A program made the translations under genes and the position numbers. Shown here piece after piece: positions 33,986 through 44,591 of a stretch of DNA of 64,000 bases (the first letter of the stretch is position 1; the number at the start of each line of letters is the position of its first letter). A model generated the notes under the pieces. That model did no database searches, was not told where the DNA came from, and worked only from the letters and a program-made list of their open reading frames with translations. Origin of the DNA: Paraliobacillus salinarum (GTDB lineage: Bacteria > Bacillota > Bacilli > Bacillales > Amphibacillaceae); NCBI RefSeq assembly GCF_014083865.1, contig NZ_JACEFA010000003.1, forward strand, positions 124,001 through 188,000, written 5' to 3'.

Positions 33986-35131
33986 CTATTCGCGCATTTT
34001 CGGATCTAATGCATCACGAAGTCCGTCTGCTAGAATGTTAAATCCAATCATAATTAGTGACATAACAATTGCAGGGAATATCATAATATGTGGATTAATT
34101 TGTAAAGCTTTAAATCCATCGTTAATTAATGTACCCAAAGATGCATCAGGTGCTTGTAGCCCTAATCCAATAAAACTTAAAAAGGCCTCAAAAAATATTG
34201 CATTTGGAATGGTAAACATCGTGTTGATGATAATCATTCCAATTGTATTCGGAATCAGATGTTTCGTTAAAATCCTAGTATGTGATGAGCCAAGTGTTTG
34301 TGAAGCAAGTACAAACTCTTGATTCTTTAATTTCAATACTTGCCCACGCACAATCCGAGCCATACCTGTCCACCCGGTAATTGTTAATGCGATAATTATA
34401 GCTGTTATACCCGGATCTAATATCATAATCATCAGAATAACAACAACTAAGTTTGGAATACCTACTAATATCTCGATAATACGTTGCATAATATTATCAA
34501 CTCGTCCACCGAAATAACCGGAAATACCGCCATATGCGACACCAACTACCATATCAATGAAGGCCGCAATTAGTGCAATTAATAACGAAATACGTGTACC
34601 CATCCACACACGAGTGAATAAATCACGTCCTAATGTGTCGGTACCAAACCAGAAGTATTCTTCTACTTGTTTATCTGCATATGGATCATACATTGCTTTT
34701 ACTTTCGCAGAATTGTCGGAGCCATCTCCTTCAGCTTTCACATCAAAATCAATATAAGAAAAATCTTCTTGCGAAAAACGAGCAAGTGCTAAGTCTTTTG
34801 CAGCATCTACCGTATCCGCTTCAAAAGTCTCTGATTTCTTACCATTTAACCCAAGCCATTCAATATTTTCTAATCCTTGTACTTTAGGAGGCATACGTGA
34901 TAAGCCTAAGTCCTGATCATCTAAGCCATGACTTGTTAACATTGGAGCAAAAATAGAAAGTGAAGTTAAGATCACCAATGCGACCATACCAAATATTGCT
35001 CCACCATTCTTACGTAAGCGAATCCACGCATCTTGCCAGAAGGAAAGACTTGGTCTATTTATTTGCTCGCTTTTTTCTTCATCTTTCTGTGCTGGAACAA
35101 ACAGATCTTTATTCAGATTGTCTTTATCCAT
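33986..35131 (-). CDS. oppC: Oligopeptide ABC transporter permease OppC
   Basis: A 381-residue inner-membrane permease. A long cytoplasmic N-terminus and one helix (about 38-62) are followed by an extracytoplasmic insert (about 65-165). The five-helix core contains the EAA-type loop with VLASQTLGSSHTRILTKHLIPN. The insert carries the HGLDDQDLGLSRMPPKVQG segment and makes this OppC longer than the roughly 300-residue E. coli type. It overlaps oppB by one base. Confidence 0.93.
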   Translation of the reverse strand: MDKDNLNKDLFVPAQKDEEKSEQINRPSLSFWQDAWIRLRKNGGAIFGMVALVILTSLSIFAPMLTSHGLDDQDLGLSRMPPKVQGLENIEWLGLNGKKSETFEADTVDAAKDLALARFSQEDFSYIDFDVKAEGDGSDNSAKVKAMYDPYADKQVEEYFWFGTDTLGRDLFTRVWMGTRISLLIALIAAFIDMVVGVAYGGISGYFGGRVDNIMQRIIEILVGIPNLVVVILMIMILDPGITAIIIALTITGWTGMARIVRGQVLKLKNQEFVLASQTLGSSHTRILTKHLIPNTIGMIIINTMFTIPNAIFFEAFLSFIGLGLQAPDASLGTLINDGFKALQINPHIMIFPAIVMSLIMIGFNILADGLRDALDPKMRE

Positions 35132-36060
35132 TAGTCTTTCCCTCCCGCTAATCGAATCCTTGGATCAATAATACCGTATAAGATATCGATAATTAGAATA
35201 ATCACAATGAACAAAAATGCAAAGAACAATGTTGTACCCATTATGATTGAAAAATCATTTGTAGTTACAGAATTAACAAACTGTTCTCCGATTCCTGGAA
35301 TAGAAAATATTTTTTCAATAACTAACGTACCAGTCATTAAGCTTACTGCCATTGGTCCCATTACAGTAATTAAAGGTATTAAGGCATTTCGTAAACCGTG
35401 TTTGAAAATAATCGCGAATTTTGATACACCTTTTGCTTTCGCAGTTACAATATAATCTGAACCTAACACTTCAATCATTTCTGTACGTAGAAAACGAGCA
35501 GATATTGCCATTGGGAAAATGGCTAGAGCGATAACAGGCATAATTGCTTGTTGTGGAGTTCCCCAGAACGCAATTGGTAGCCATCCTAGTTGAACACCAA
35601 TATAATATTGAAGCAAACCTGCAAAGATAAACGATGGAATCGATATGCCTATTACTGAAATTATATTAGAACCATAATCCATCCAAGAGTTCTGTCTTAT
35701 CGCTGCAATTAATCCGAGCAACATACCAAATGTGGTTCCTACTATTAGAGCCCAAAAACCTAATTCTGCAGAGATAGGTGCTCTACTCATAAGTATATCT
35801 GTTACAGGTTGGTTTTTCATTTGAAATGAAACACCTAAATCTCCTTGCGCTAAATTCCCTAGATATCTAACATATTGGACCGGAATCGGATCATTCAATC
35901 CATATTTTTCTAATATAATTTCTCGCTGAGCTTCTGTTACTTTTTCTTCAGCTGTTAGAGGAGATCCGGGAAGCATTTTCATGAGGATAAATGAAAATGT
36001 GGCAATGATAAATAACGTGATAAGCATGTATCCAATCCGCTTTAAAATATATTTACCCAT
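35131..36060 (-). CDS. oppB: Oligopeptide ABC transporter permease OppB
   Basis: A 309-residue permease with six helices, the EAA-loop region (YIVTAKAKGVSKFAIIFKHGLRNALIP) and the conserved N-terminal MGKYILKRIGYML. The ATG at 36060 has AGGAGGG at good spacing; the longer frame has no ribosome site. A hairpin between oppA and oppB probably lowers expression of the membrane genes relative to the binding protein. Confidence 0.94.
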   Translation of the reverse strand: MGKYILKRIGYMLITLFIIATFSFILMKMLPGSPLTAEEKVTEAQREIILEKYGLNDPIPVQYVRYLGNLAQGDLGVSFQMKNQPVTDILMSRAPISAELGFWALIVGTTFGMLLGLIAAIRQNSWMDYGSNIISVIGISIPSFIFAGLLQYYIGVQLGWLPIAFWGTPQQAIMPVIALAIFPMAISARFLRTEMIEVLGSDYIVTAKAKGVSKFAIIFKHGLRNALIPLITVMGPMAVSLMTGTLVIEKIFSIPGIGEQFVNSVTTNDFSIIMGTTLFFAFLFIVIILIIDILYGIIDPRIRLAGGKD

Positions 36061-36141
36061 AATAATAACCCTCCTGTTCATAAAGGTTTCAACATTCGAC
36101 AAGAATGTTCAAACAATTCTAAAAACACACACAAATGGAAA

Positions 36142-36178
36142 AAGAGAGCATATGCCAGCTAAGGCAGTACACTCTCTT
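36142..36178 (-). terminator. Attenuating hairpin between oppA and oppB
   Basis: On the minus strand GAGAGTGTACTGCC folds back on GGCATATGCTCTC (imperfect) and is followed by TTTTTCC. A second small dyad ACCAAGATT/AATCTTGGT lies next to it at 36180-36197. Partial read-through is expected because oppB-F must be transcribed from oppA. Confidence 0.7.
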
Positions 36179-36213
36179 ACCAAGATTAAATCTTGGTCCC
36201 AATTTGCTTTTCT

Positions 36214-37884
36214 TTACTCTTCAATGTACGCATGTTTATACGTGAAGTCAGCACCCATTGGGTTGAAGATAACACCTTTTACAGACGGTCTCCATAGATA
36301 TGCACGAGAACGTTGGTACAATGGAGCGATAGCAGCATCTTCCATCAATACTTTCTCTGCCTCTAAGAAGTTTTCATAACGTTTTACTGGATCTGTCAAA
36401 AGCTCATTGTTAGCTTCAGCAATTAAAGAATCATACTCTTCATTATTATAGTTGTTTGTCATATATGGTGAAGTAGATGTCCACATTTCTAACCATGTAT
36501 TAGGATCAAGGTAGTCAGGACCCCAACCAGAGTTTTGAATATCATATTCACCTTTTTCATTACGTGAAATACGCTCTTCAAATGGGACAGATACAACTTC
36601 AACAGTTAGGCCTTCTAAGTTTTCTTCTAACTGATCCTTGATGTAAGCATCCATTTCTAATGCTACATCACTGTCACCACCAAGGTAACCCAACTCTACA
36701 GAGTCTACACCAAGCTCTTCTAAACCTTTAGCCCAGAAGTCTTTAGCAGCCTCTTTATCTTCAGTGATTAAGTCACCATTAATTTCACGGAAATCTTCAC
36801 CTGTTTCAGGGTGAGTTGTAAAATCTTTTGGAACAGCACCAGTAGCAGGAATTGAACCGTTAGCTAAAATAACATCAACTAGATCTTGTTTACCAATTGA
36901 CATTGCAATTGCTTTACGAATGTTTTGGTTTGCAAGCGCTTCATTTGATTGGTTAAGCTTTAGGTAGAATAATGTTGGCTCAGGAAGTGATTTGTAATCT
37001 TCTGACCCAGCGTACTTTTCTACATATTCAGCTGATAAACCTGCACGGTCTACTTCGTCTGTGTTATATAAGTTAACTGCTGTACTTGTTTCTTTTACAA
37101 CACTTACATTAATTTTTTCTAATTTTACTGATTCTGCATCCCAATAATCAGCATTTTTAACAAGTGTCCATTGCTCAGGGTTTTCACCAGTTGGATCCCA
37201 CTCTGTTAATTTAAATGGACCGTTATAAAGTAAATTATCAGAATTTAATGCATAATCTTCGCCTTTTTCGGTAACAAATGCCTCATTAAGTGGTAAGTAA
37301 GTTCCGAAAGTTAATAAACTATGGAAGTAAGGAACTGGTTTTTCAAGTGTAATTTTTAATTCTGTATCACTTACAGCTTCTACTCCTAATTCTTCTACTG
37401 GAACTTCTCCCTTATTAACTGCTTCTGCATTTTTAAGTACACCGTTCATCATAAACGGACCATATTCTGAACCAGTTTGTGGATCAACAGCACGTCTCCA
37501 TGCAAAAACAAAATCAGCAGCTACAACGGGTTCTCCGTTTGACCAAACCGCATCATCTCGTAATTGAATTGTCCACTCTGTACCATCTTCACTGATTTCA
37601 GGTTCACCAGCTGCAATAGCAGGTATTGGTTGCGCATTCTCATCTAGGCGATATAGACCTTCCATTGTTTCACCTAAGAATTGAAATGCTACTGCATCAG
37701 TAGCTTGCGCAGAGTCCATTGTTGGAATTTGTGCCGATTCTAGTATGTTTAATACTTGTTCTGGTGCACTATCTTCTGTTCCTTCACCGCCATCTGATGA
37801 TGTATCATCACCACCACTACAAGCCGCAAGGAATACTGTTAGTACTAGTCCGAAAACTAGTAATAGCCAATTTGACTTTCTCAT
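36214..37884 (-). CDS. oppA: Oligopeptide-binding lipoprotein OppA
   Basis: A 556-residue substrate-binding lipoprotein of SBP family 5. The lipobox LAAC (Cys22) is followed by a Gly/Ser/Asp-rich linker (to about residue 42). The mature protein shows typical blocks VLNILESAQIPTMDSAQATD, WTIQLRDDAVWSNGEPVVAADFVFAWRRAVD and NIRKAIAMSIGKQ. It is the first gene of the opp operon. A TATAAT (37953-37958 on the minus strand) is the likely -10. Confidence 0.95.
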   Translation of the reverse strand: MRKSNWLLLVFGLVLTVFLAACSGGDDTSSDGGEGTEDSAPEQVLNILESAQIPTMDSAQATDAVAFQFLGETMEGLYRLDENAQPIPAIAAGEPEISEDGTEWTIQLRDDAVWSNGEPVVAADFVFAWRRAVDPQTGSEYGPFMMNGVLKNAEAVNKGEVPVEELGVEAVSDTELKITLEKPVPYFHSLLTFGTYLPLNEAFVTEKGEDYALNSDNLLYNGPFKLTEWDPTGENPEQWTLVKNADYWDAESVKLEKINVSVVKETSTAVNLYNTDEVDRAGLSAEYVEKYAGSEDYKSLPEPTLFYLKLNQSNEALANQNIRKAIAMSIGKQDLVDVILANGSIPATGAVPKDFTTHPETGEDFREINGDLITEDKEAAKDFWAKGLEELGVDSVELGYLGGDSDVALEMDAYIKDQLEENLEGLTVEVVSVPFEERISRNEKGEYDIQNSGWGPDYLDPNTWLEMWTSTSPYMTNNYNNEEYDSLIAEANNELLTDPVKRYENFLEAEKVLMEDAAIAPLYQRSRAYLWRPSVKGVIFNPMGADFTYKHAYIEE

Positions 37885-38023
37885 TGTAATAATGACCTCC
37901 CCTAAGTTTTAATTTTCTAAATATTTTGCAGATGATAATATCCACAAAATGAATTATACAAGTTTTCAAACAATTTTGCATTATTTTTTTACATTTGTTT
38001 TAAATAAACAGGTATTTTTACCT

Positions 38024-38044
38024 AATTTTAAGTAATTTAAAATT
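38024..38044. repeat. AT-rich near-perfect dyad upstream of oppA
   Basis: AATTTTAAGT-A-ATTTAAAATT has 10-base arms with one mismatch, in the intergenic gap between oppA and the divergent DUF3899 gene. It could be an operator but does not have the spacing of a CodY box. Confidence 0.3.
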
Positions 38045-38184
38045 AACATATAGTTATTTTTACCTATTAACGTTGTAATTATTTTCCTTATTTTTTATAC
38101 ACTTTTGTTTCTAGCATATTTCACTCTCAATATTTTGAGTTTATGCTATACTATTTTTTAGTATTATTTTACGGAGGTGGACAC

Positions 38185-38559
38185 TTGCAACGTTTTAAAA
38201 AGATGAATTCAACCATTTTAATACTTCTTATTAACCTATTTGTTATTATGACTATTTCAATTATAAAGGATGGAACCATTGAATTACTATATTTAATTAA
38301 CACAATATTTTATTTCTTTGTTGGGTACTTACTACTTTGGCTAACATTTATGACAATTCATGGTGGTTTTTTCGACGGTGTAACATATGGTTTCAGAAAA
38401 GCGAGTGGTAGTATTTTCAAAAAAAACTACTCAATGGAATGGGACGAAAAACCGTTACCATCAAAGCGTGTTAATGAAAAACTTGTTTCTATATTTCGGT
38501 TTCAAGCTATTGGGCTTGGATGTATCATGTCTATACTGTTAGTTTTTTATTATATGTAG
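38185..38559 (+). CDS. DUF3899 family small membrane protein
   Basis: A 124-residue protein with three hydrophobic helices (about 8-26, 32-56 and 104-124) and a cytoplasmic basic/acidic loop with SGSIFKKNYSMEWDEKPLPSKR, typical of DUF3899. The TTG at 38185 follows GGAGGTGG at proper spacing; the longer ORF upstream lacks a ribosome site. Function unknown. Its stop codon abuts the -35 element of the trpS leader. Confidence 0.65.
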   Translation: MQRFKKMNSTILILLINLFVIMTISIIKDGTIELLYLINTIFYFFVGYLLLWLTFMTIHGGFFDGVTYGFRKASGSIFKKNYSMEWDEKPLPSKRVNEKLVSIFRFQAIGLGCIMSILLVFYYM

Positions 38560-38588
38560 TTGCATCTACTTTATGATTTTATTATAAT
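38560..38588 (+). promoter_or_regulatory. Sigma-A promoter of the trpS leader
   Basis: TTGCAT (38560-38565), 17 bases, TATAAT (38583-38588). Confidence 0.8.
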
Positions 38589-38595
38589 TTATATT

Positions 38596-38828
38596 AATAT
38601 TTAAATTGGACGTCGATTGAGTATAGGATTTATTCCCACTAGATAACAGAGAGTCTGATTAGCTGAGAACAGACACTACGGAATAATGAAATTGGGACTC
38701 AGGAGTCATCGTTGTGTAATAACAACCGTAACGCAGGCGTTAACTGATTTGAGTGATCTCATATTCCTGAGGTAAAAAGGGTGGCACCACGATTCGATCG
38801 TCCCTTTCTATGGAATATGTTTTTTTAT
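38596..38828 (+). promoter_or_regulatory. Tryptophan T-box riboswitch
   Basis: A leader of about 230 bases that binds uncharged tRNA-Trp and turns on trpS. Visible parts are the AGAGAGT region, a TGG specifier triplet at 38693-38695, and the T-box sequence AGGGTGGCACCACG at 38778-38791. The competing terminator has outer stem ATATTCC/GGAATAT and inner AAAGGG/CCCTTT, followed by seven T. The specifier codon agrees with the downstream gene. Confidence 0.93.
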
Positions 38829-38883
38829 TTTCAAGAGGTTTTTTTCGAGCCATGCTATAAAAAGAATAGGTAAAGGATGATAA

Positions 38884-39882
<999 letters not shown>

Positions 39883-39889
39883 TAAAGTG

Positions 39890-39932
39890 AAAAGTCATTC
39901 CACACAGCTACTTAGCTAGGAATGACTTTTTT
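39890..39932. terminator. Bidirectional terminator between trpS and yjbA
   Basis: AAAGTCATTCC/GGAATGACTTTT, an 11-bp stem between convergent genes. Confidence 0.9.
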
Positions 39933-40698
39933 ATAATATTCTCTTATACTTATGCTTATTTCTCATATTCTGTTCTAGTTCCCATAATTGTTCAAAGAAC
40001 GGTTGGCCTTTGACCATTTTTTTACAGATCAATTCGTGTTGTTTTGACCATCCTTCAACAAGCGAAGTATAGAGTTTGTTCCATGCTTCGAAAGACGTCA
40101 ATTTTTGAATTGATTGATACTCATTCGGCATCCACTCTGTTAACCAGTAATGTACTTCTTGCGTATTTTTTGTTTGTTTTAACTGATCTAATACCATCAT
40201 TAACAATTGTTTTAAGTGTCTTTCTCTTCGGGTTAAGCCAATCATAGCTTTAGGTGGTAAAGAGAGAATATGATATGTTTTTTCATAGTTGTTGTTTTCT
40301 AAAACAAATTGGTATGATTTATATGATTTTACCGCTTCAAAAACAAGTCTTTCTTGTCTAGGGATTAAGCGACTTTTTCTAATTGGGATTTGATAACCCA
40401 TCGTATCAATTGCTAAAGCCGATTGTCCATTTGTTACAATTGTTGCATATTCAATTGGGATTCTGTCTTGGTTTTTACGGAGATACGATGCATTTCTTAT
40501 TTTCTTTAATAACATATCAGGAAGGTCAGTTAAATCGTTTTCAATTTGCTGAAATAATTTGGAGTCTACATAAGTGATAGGCACTTGATCCAATATTTCT
40601 ATTCCATCATACTTACGCCATTCATGGAATTCACAAACATTGTAACCATTTTCTTCTCCTTCAAACCAATTCACCCATACATCATGTAAATATTGCAT
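39931..40698 (-). CDS. yjbA: YjbA family protein (DUF3603)
   Basis: A 255-residue soluble protein of the DUF3603 family. It begins MQYLHDVWVNWFEGEENGYNV and continues with the conserved FHEWRKYDGIEILDQVP. The function is unknown. The ATG at 40698 has GAGGG 7 bases upstream. B. subtilis yjbA is next to trpS and has the same length class. Confidence 0.8.
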   Translation of the reverse strand: MQYLHDVWVNWFEGEENGYNVCEFHEWRKYDGIEILDQVPITYVDSKLFQQIENDLTDLPDMLLKKIRNASYLRKNQDRIPIEYATIVTNGQSALAIDTMGYQIPIRKSRLIPRQERLVFEAVKSYKSYQFVLENNNYEKTYHILSLPPKAMIGLTRRERHLKQLLMMVLDQLKQTKNTQEVHYWLTEWMPNEYQSIQKLTSFEAWNKLYTSLVEGWSKQHELICKKMVKGQPFFEQLWELEQNMRNKHKYKRIL

Positions 40699-40805
40699 AT
40701 GTATGCCCTCGCTTCCATTCATCAAATTTAATTTTATCTATATGATTTGATTAAGAGGATTGTATTTTATTTAGCATTCAGTATGGCCAACTAAAAAAAA
40801 TTTAT

Positions 40806-41015
40806 TCATTTTACTATATGCGCTAGCTTTGGTATTGTGACAGAAATTATTATAATTCCGATTAATACTAGATAACATTCACTTCTTGATATTATGAATT
40901 TAAAGTATTCCATCCATGTTAAACCTGCTGGAATCAAATTCAAATATAGAATCATGGTGACACTACCTGCTACAGTAAATCCAAACCCAATTAAAAAAAT
41001 GCATAAATAAATCAT
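40806..41015 (-). CDS. Small two-helix membrane protein, unknown
   Basis: A 69-residue protein with two hydrophobic helices (about 1-27 and 44-62) around a polar loop. The third codon of the longest frame is preferred because GGAG overlaps the first ATG and stands 7-8 bases before this one. A CATACAAT match to the sigma-E -10 lies upstream, so a sporulation role is possible. I do not recognise the family. Confidence 0.55.
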   Translation of the reverse strand: MIYLCIFLIGFGFTVAGSVTMILYLNLIPAGLTWMEYFKFIISRSECYLVLIGIIIISVTIPKLAHIVK

Positions 41016-41051
41016 CACCATTCTCCTTTTTTTAGCTTGTCCTTTGTTTAG

Positions 41052-41079
41052 ATTGTATGAGTCAGATCAAAAAGAATAC
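41052..41079 (-). promoter_or_regulatory. Possible sigma-E promoter of the 69-residue protein
   Basis: Minus strand CATACAAT (41052-41059) equals the sigma-E -10 consensus. The -35 candidate GTATTCTT (41072-41079) is imperfect and the 12-base spacer is short. Confidence 0.3.
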
Positions 41080-41110
41080 CATCGACTTCATGATAAACAA
41101 TATTAAAAAT

Positions 41111-41158
41111 ACGAATAGAAAAAGCTGCCTACAATTAGACAGCTCTTTTTCTATTCGT
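41111..41158 (-). terminator. Terminator overlapping the fabF stop codon
   Basis: A long stem (ACGAATAGAAAAAG and complement plus CTG/CAG) contains the fabF TAG stop in one arm. Confidence 0.75.
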
Positions 41159-42389
41159 ATTTTTTGAAGATTAATGTTGCATTATGTCCACCAAATCCTA
41201 ATGAATTACTTAATGCATAAGAAACGTTAGCCTTTTTTGCTTTATTCGGAACGTAATTCAAATCACATTCCGGATCTTCTGTTTCATAATTTATTGTAGG
41301 TGGAATAATGCTATCTGTGATTGCTTTAATACATGCAATCGCTTCAACAGCTCCAGCTGCACCTAATAAATGTCCAGTCATCGACTTAGTGGATGACATG
41401 TCAAGCTGATATGCATGTTCACCAAATACAGTTTTCACTGATTTCGTTTCAAATGAATCGTTCATTGCTGTGCTTGTTCCATGCGCATTAATATAATTTA
41501 TTGCTGTTACATCAATTTCAGCATCTTCTATAGCCTGACGCATCGATCTTGCAGCACCTTCTCCTTCTGGCGCAGGCGCTGTAATATGGTAAGCATCTGC
41601 TGCAGAACCATATCCAACAATTTCTGCATAAATAGTTGCTCCTCTGGCTTCAGCTGCTTCTAATGATTCTAACACTAAAATGCCAGCTCCTTCTCCCATA
41701 ACAAATCCATCACGATTTTTATCGAATGGACGACTTGCTGTTTTGGGATCATCATTAAAAGATAAAGCTTTAGCAGTTGAGAACCCAGCTACTGCCATAC
41801 CCGTTATTGGCGCTTCGGCTCCACCAGTAATCATATAGTCGGCATCGCCTCGTTCGATTACTTTAAAAGCATCACCGATTGAATTTGTTCCTGTAGCACA
41901 TGCCGTTACCGTACAAGAATTAATTCCTTTTGCTCCTAGTTGAATGGAAATTTGACCAGCTGCCATATCAGGTATTAACATCGGTACAAAAAAAGGACTT
42001 ACACGGCGGTAACCTTTTTCGTTGAACTTTTGATATTGTTCCTCAAAAGTTGTCATACCTCCAATACCCGAACCTACCCAAACACCTACTCGTGATGCAT
42101 TTTCATCATTAATCTCTAAATTTGCGTCTTCCACGGCCATTTTTGCTGCAGCTACTGCATATTGGGTAAATAAGTCCATTCTTTTTACATCTTTTTTATC
42201 CATGTATTGTGTCGGATCCCAATTTTTCACTTCTGCCCCAACTTTGGCAGGAAAATCATCTTTATTTACTTTAGTAAAATAATCAATCCCCGAATTTCCT
42301 TCTATTAAGTTTGACCATAATTGATCAATTGTATTTCCTAATGGGCTCACAGTTCCCATCCCTGTTATTACCACACGTTTCTTGGTCAT
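41151..42389 (-). CDS. fabF: 3-oxoacyl-ACP synthase II (FabF)
   Basis: A 412-residue condensing enzyme of fatty acid elongation. The catalytic Cys164 is in [10 protein letters not shown], and the two His are in [12 protein letters not shown] and [18 protein letters not shown] precedes the ATG. It lies 64 bases downstream of fabH in one operon under the FapR promoter. Confidence 0.96.
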   Translation of the reverse strand: MTKKRVVITGMGTVSPLGNTIDQLWSNLIEGNSGIDYFTKVNKDDFPAKVGAEVKNWDPTQYMDKKDVKRMDLFTQYAVAAAKMAVEDANLEINDENASRVGVWVGSGIGGMTTFEEQYQKFNEKGYRRVSPFFVPMLIPDMAAGQISIQLGAKGINSCTVTACATGTNSIGDAFKVIERGDADYMITGGAEAPITGMAVAGFSTAKALSFNDDPKTASRPFDKNRDGFVMGEGAGILVLESLEAAEARGATIYAEIVGYGSAADAYHITAPAPEGEGAARSMRQAIEDAEIDVTAINYINAHGTSTAMNDSFETKSVKTVFGEHAYQLDMSSTKSMTGHLLGAAGAVEAIACIKAITDSIIPPTINYETEDPECDLNYVPNKAKKANVSYALSNSLGFGGHNATLIFKKYE

Positions 42390-42453
42390 ACCTATTTCCT
42401 CCTATATAGATAATCTAATAATTTATTTTGTTACATATGATAGATTTTATCAT

Positions 42454-43389
42454 TTATTTTCCCCATCTTAAACCGACTGCACCCCAAGTGAGTCCTCCCC
42501 CAAATCCTACTAATACGATGAAATCATCATCTTTTACATCTCCATTTTGAACTGCTTCTGCTAATGCGATCGCTATAGATGCCGATGATGTATTTCCATA
42601 TTTCTTTACGGATGTATTCATCTTTTCAACTGGAATATCTAACTTGTTTCTTGCAGCTTCCATGATTCGAATATTCGCTTGGTGTGGAATGAGGTAATCA
42701 ACATCTTCTTTATTTAGACCCGCTTGTTTAACAACGTTCAAAGACGATTCCGGCATTTGTCTTACAGCAAATTTAAATACCTCTCTGCCATTCATTTGAA
42801 TAAATTTCTCTTCTTGCTGAAGGTATTTACCACCGCCACCGTCAGCTCCTAATTCAAACGATTTAATTCCTCGCTCCTCACTCACATTACCAATAATAGC
42901 TGCTCCAGCCCCGTCTCCAAATAATACACATGTATTTCGATCCGTCCAATCAGTAATTTTAGAAAGTTTCTCTGCTCCCACAACTAATACGTGTTTATAA
43001 ACACCTGTATCTATAAATTGTTTTGCTGTTATGACTCCATACATAAACCCTGCACATGCGGCACTAATATCCATTGCCGCAGCTTTTGTTGCACCCAAAC
43101 GCTCCTGTAACATACAAGCTACAGTTGGAAATGGCTTATCTGGGGTAACTGTTGCAATTAATATTAGATCAATATCTGTTGGGCTAATTCCCGCGTCTCT
43201 TATTGCTTGCTCTGACGCATAATAAGCCATATCAGATGTATCTATGTCATCACTTGCAATTCTTCGTTCTTCTATACCTGTTCTCGTACGAATCCATTCA
43301 TCATTTGTATCAACTATTTTTTCTAGATCATGATTCGTTACTATATTTTCTGGAACGTATTTACCTACTCCAGTTATACCTGCGTTCAT
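42454..43389 (-). CDS. fabH: 3-oxoacyl-ACP synthase III (FabH)
   Basis: A 311-residue enzyme that starts fatty acid chains from acyl-CoA and malonyl-ACP. The catalytic Cys112 ([11 protein letters not shown]), His in [10 protein letters not shown] and Asn in [10 protein letters not shown] form the triad. The ATG at 43389 has GAGAGGG upstream and gives the size of B. subtilis FabHA. The promoter carries a clear FapR operator. Confidence 0.96.
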   Translation of the reverse strand: MNAGITGVGKYVPENIVTNHDLEKIVDTNDEWIRTRTGIEERRIASDDIDTSDMAYYASEQAIRDAGISPTDIDLILIATVTPDKPFPTVACMLQERLGATKAAAMDISAACAGFMYGVITAKQFIDTGVYKHVLVVGAEKLSKITDWTDRNTCVLFGDGAGAAIIGNVSEERGIKSFELGADGGGGKYLQQEEKFIQMNGREVFKFAVRQMPESSLNVVKQAGLNKEDVDYLIPHQANIRIMEAARNKLDIPVEKMNTSVKKYGNTSSASIAIALAEAVQNGDVKDDDFIVLVGFGGGLTWGAVGLRWGK

Positions 43390-43440
43390 ATACTTCAACC
43401 CTCTCAAAAAATATTCAATTTATATTTTTAACATCAAATA

Positions 43441-43484
43441 TTAAGACTTGGTACTAATATACGATAATTTTATTAATTTATCAA
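43441..43484 (-). promoter_or_regulatory. fabHF promoter with FapR operator
   Basis: The minus strand reads TTAGTACCAAGTCTTAA (43441-43457), a 17-bp FapR box. TTGATA (43479-43484), 17 bases, TATATT (43456-43461) is a sigma-A promoter whose -10 overlaps the first bases of the box. FapR would block polymerase until malonyl-CoA releases it. Confidence 0.88.
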
Positions 43485-43524
43485 GTTTTGATACTTAAAA
43501 AACACTCACATTAGTATACAAAAG

Positions 43525-43564
43525 AAAAAACGAAAGAACTGAAGTATCAGTTTATCTTTCGTTT
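43525..43564 (-). terminator. Terminator of med
   Basis: AACGAAAGA/TCTTTCGTT outer stem and ACTG/CAGT inner stem with a T-run on the minus strand; the right arm includes the med stop codon. Confidence 0.8.
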
Positions 43565-44520
43565 GGTAATAAGCCTGTTTCTGTATATTTTTCAATTTCG
43601 TCCTCAATATATCGCTTAAATACATTTGGCATTTCTGGACTAAATGTGCCCAGCGAAATTACTTCATCCTCAAAATCGTAAGTAAATATACCTCCATCTA
43701 AATTGCCTTTATCAAATTTCTCCGCAGCTAATAAATAAAGCTTGTCTACATGTTGAACAGTACTTGTTAAAACCGTGTGTCTCCCTAACTCAGATTGATC
43801 ACTCACAAAGCCAATAGCATATTTATTTTGTTGACGAACACGATCAATAATTTCTTTACTAAAAGAATCTCCTGCTGGATAAAAGACATCCACATGGTTA
43901 TTATTCATTTCAGAAAAAATCTCTATTGCACGCTCCGTATTATCCCAGTCATTAACAAAATTCATAGAGATGGTGGCATCCGGATTTTGATAACTCACCC
44001 CTTCATAAAATCCTTCTATCTCTGGCTGCCATTCATAAGCTCCGATAATACCGACTTGATTTGTTTCTGTCATTTTACCAGCAATCATACCGGCAAAGAA
44101 ACCCATGGCATTCGAGTTAAAATGTAAACTTGTTAGATTATCTCCTTTGTAAGCGCCGTTAAAATACACAAATTGAATGTCGGGATAGTTTTCTTTAATG
44201 TTATTGAAATATTTACCATAAATACTACTATGACCAAATATTAAATTCACACCTTGTGTAGTAAACTCGCCAACTGCTTTATTAACTTCCTCTTGTGTTT
44301 TTACTTCTTCTTTAAAAAACACATCCACATTGTATTTATCTTTTATTTGCAATAAACCATTATACCCTTTTTCTCCCCATGTTTGGTCGTTGATGGAATG
44401 TTCTACAAGCATCCCCACTTTATTGATCTTACCGCCAGAATTACAACCAGTTAAAGAAACAAGTGCTACAAAAATTGTTGTAAAATAAAGTATAATAATG
44501 ATGTTCTTCAATTTATGCAC
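43552..44520 (-). CDS. med: Med-type BMP-family lipoprotein
   Basis: A 322-residue lipoprotein (lipobox SLTGC, Cys26) of the BMP/PBP1 purine-nucleoside-binding family, with GMLVEHSINDQTWGEKGYNGL at the start of the mature domain. It matches B. subtilis Med, which raises ComK levels, in type, length and position between yjaV and fabH. The small comZ gene that follows med in B. subtilis is missing here. The gap to fabH holds only the med terminator and the FapR promoter. Confidence 0.82.
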   Translation of the reverse strand: MHKLKNIIIILYFTTIFVALVSLTGCNSGGKINKVGMLVEHSINDQTWGEKGYNGLLQIKDKYNVDVFFKEEVKTQEEVNKAVGEFTTQGVNLIFGHSSIYGKYFNNIKENYPDIQFVYFNGAYKGDNLTSLHFNSNAMGFFAGMIAGKMTETNQVGIIGAYEWQPEIEGFYEGVSYQNPDATISMNFVNDWDNTERAIEIFSEMNNNHVDVFYPAGDSFSKEIIDRVRQQNKYAIGFVSDQSELGRHTVLTSTVQHVDKLYLLAAEKFDKGNLDGGIFTYDFEDEVISLGTFSPEMPNVFKRYIEDEIEKYTETGLLPNER

Positions 44521-44591
44521 ATCCTCATACAGCTATGATTACTATTTTATTTTACCTTTTCCTAATAAAACAGTAAACGGAAAAACACGAA

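Noticed and set aside
38024-38044. CodY box upstream of oppA
   Set aside because: The dyad is AT-rich but lacks the AATTTTC-N-GAAAATT arrangement.
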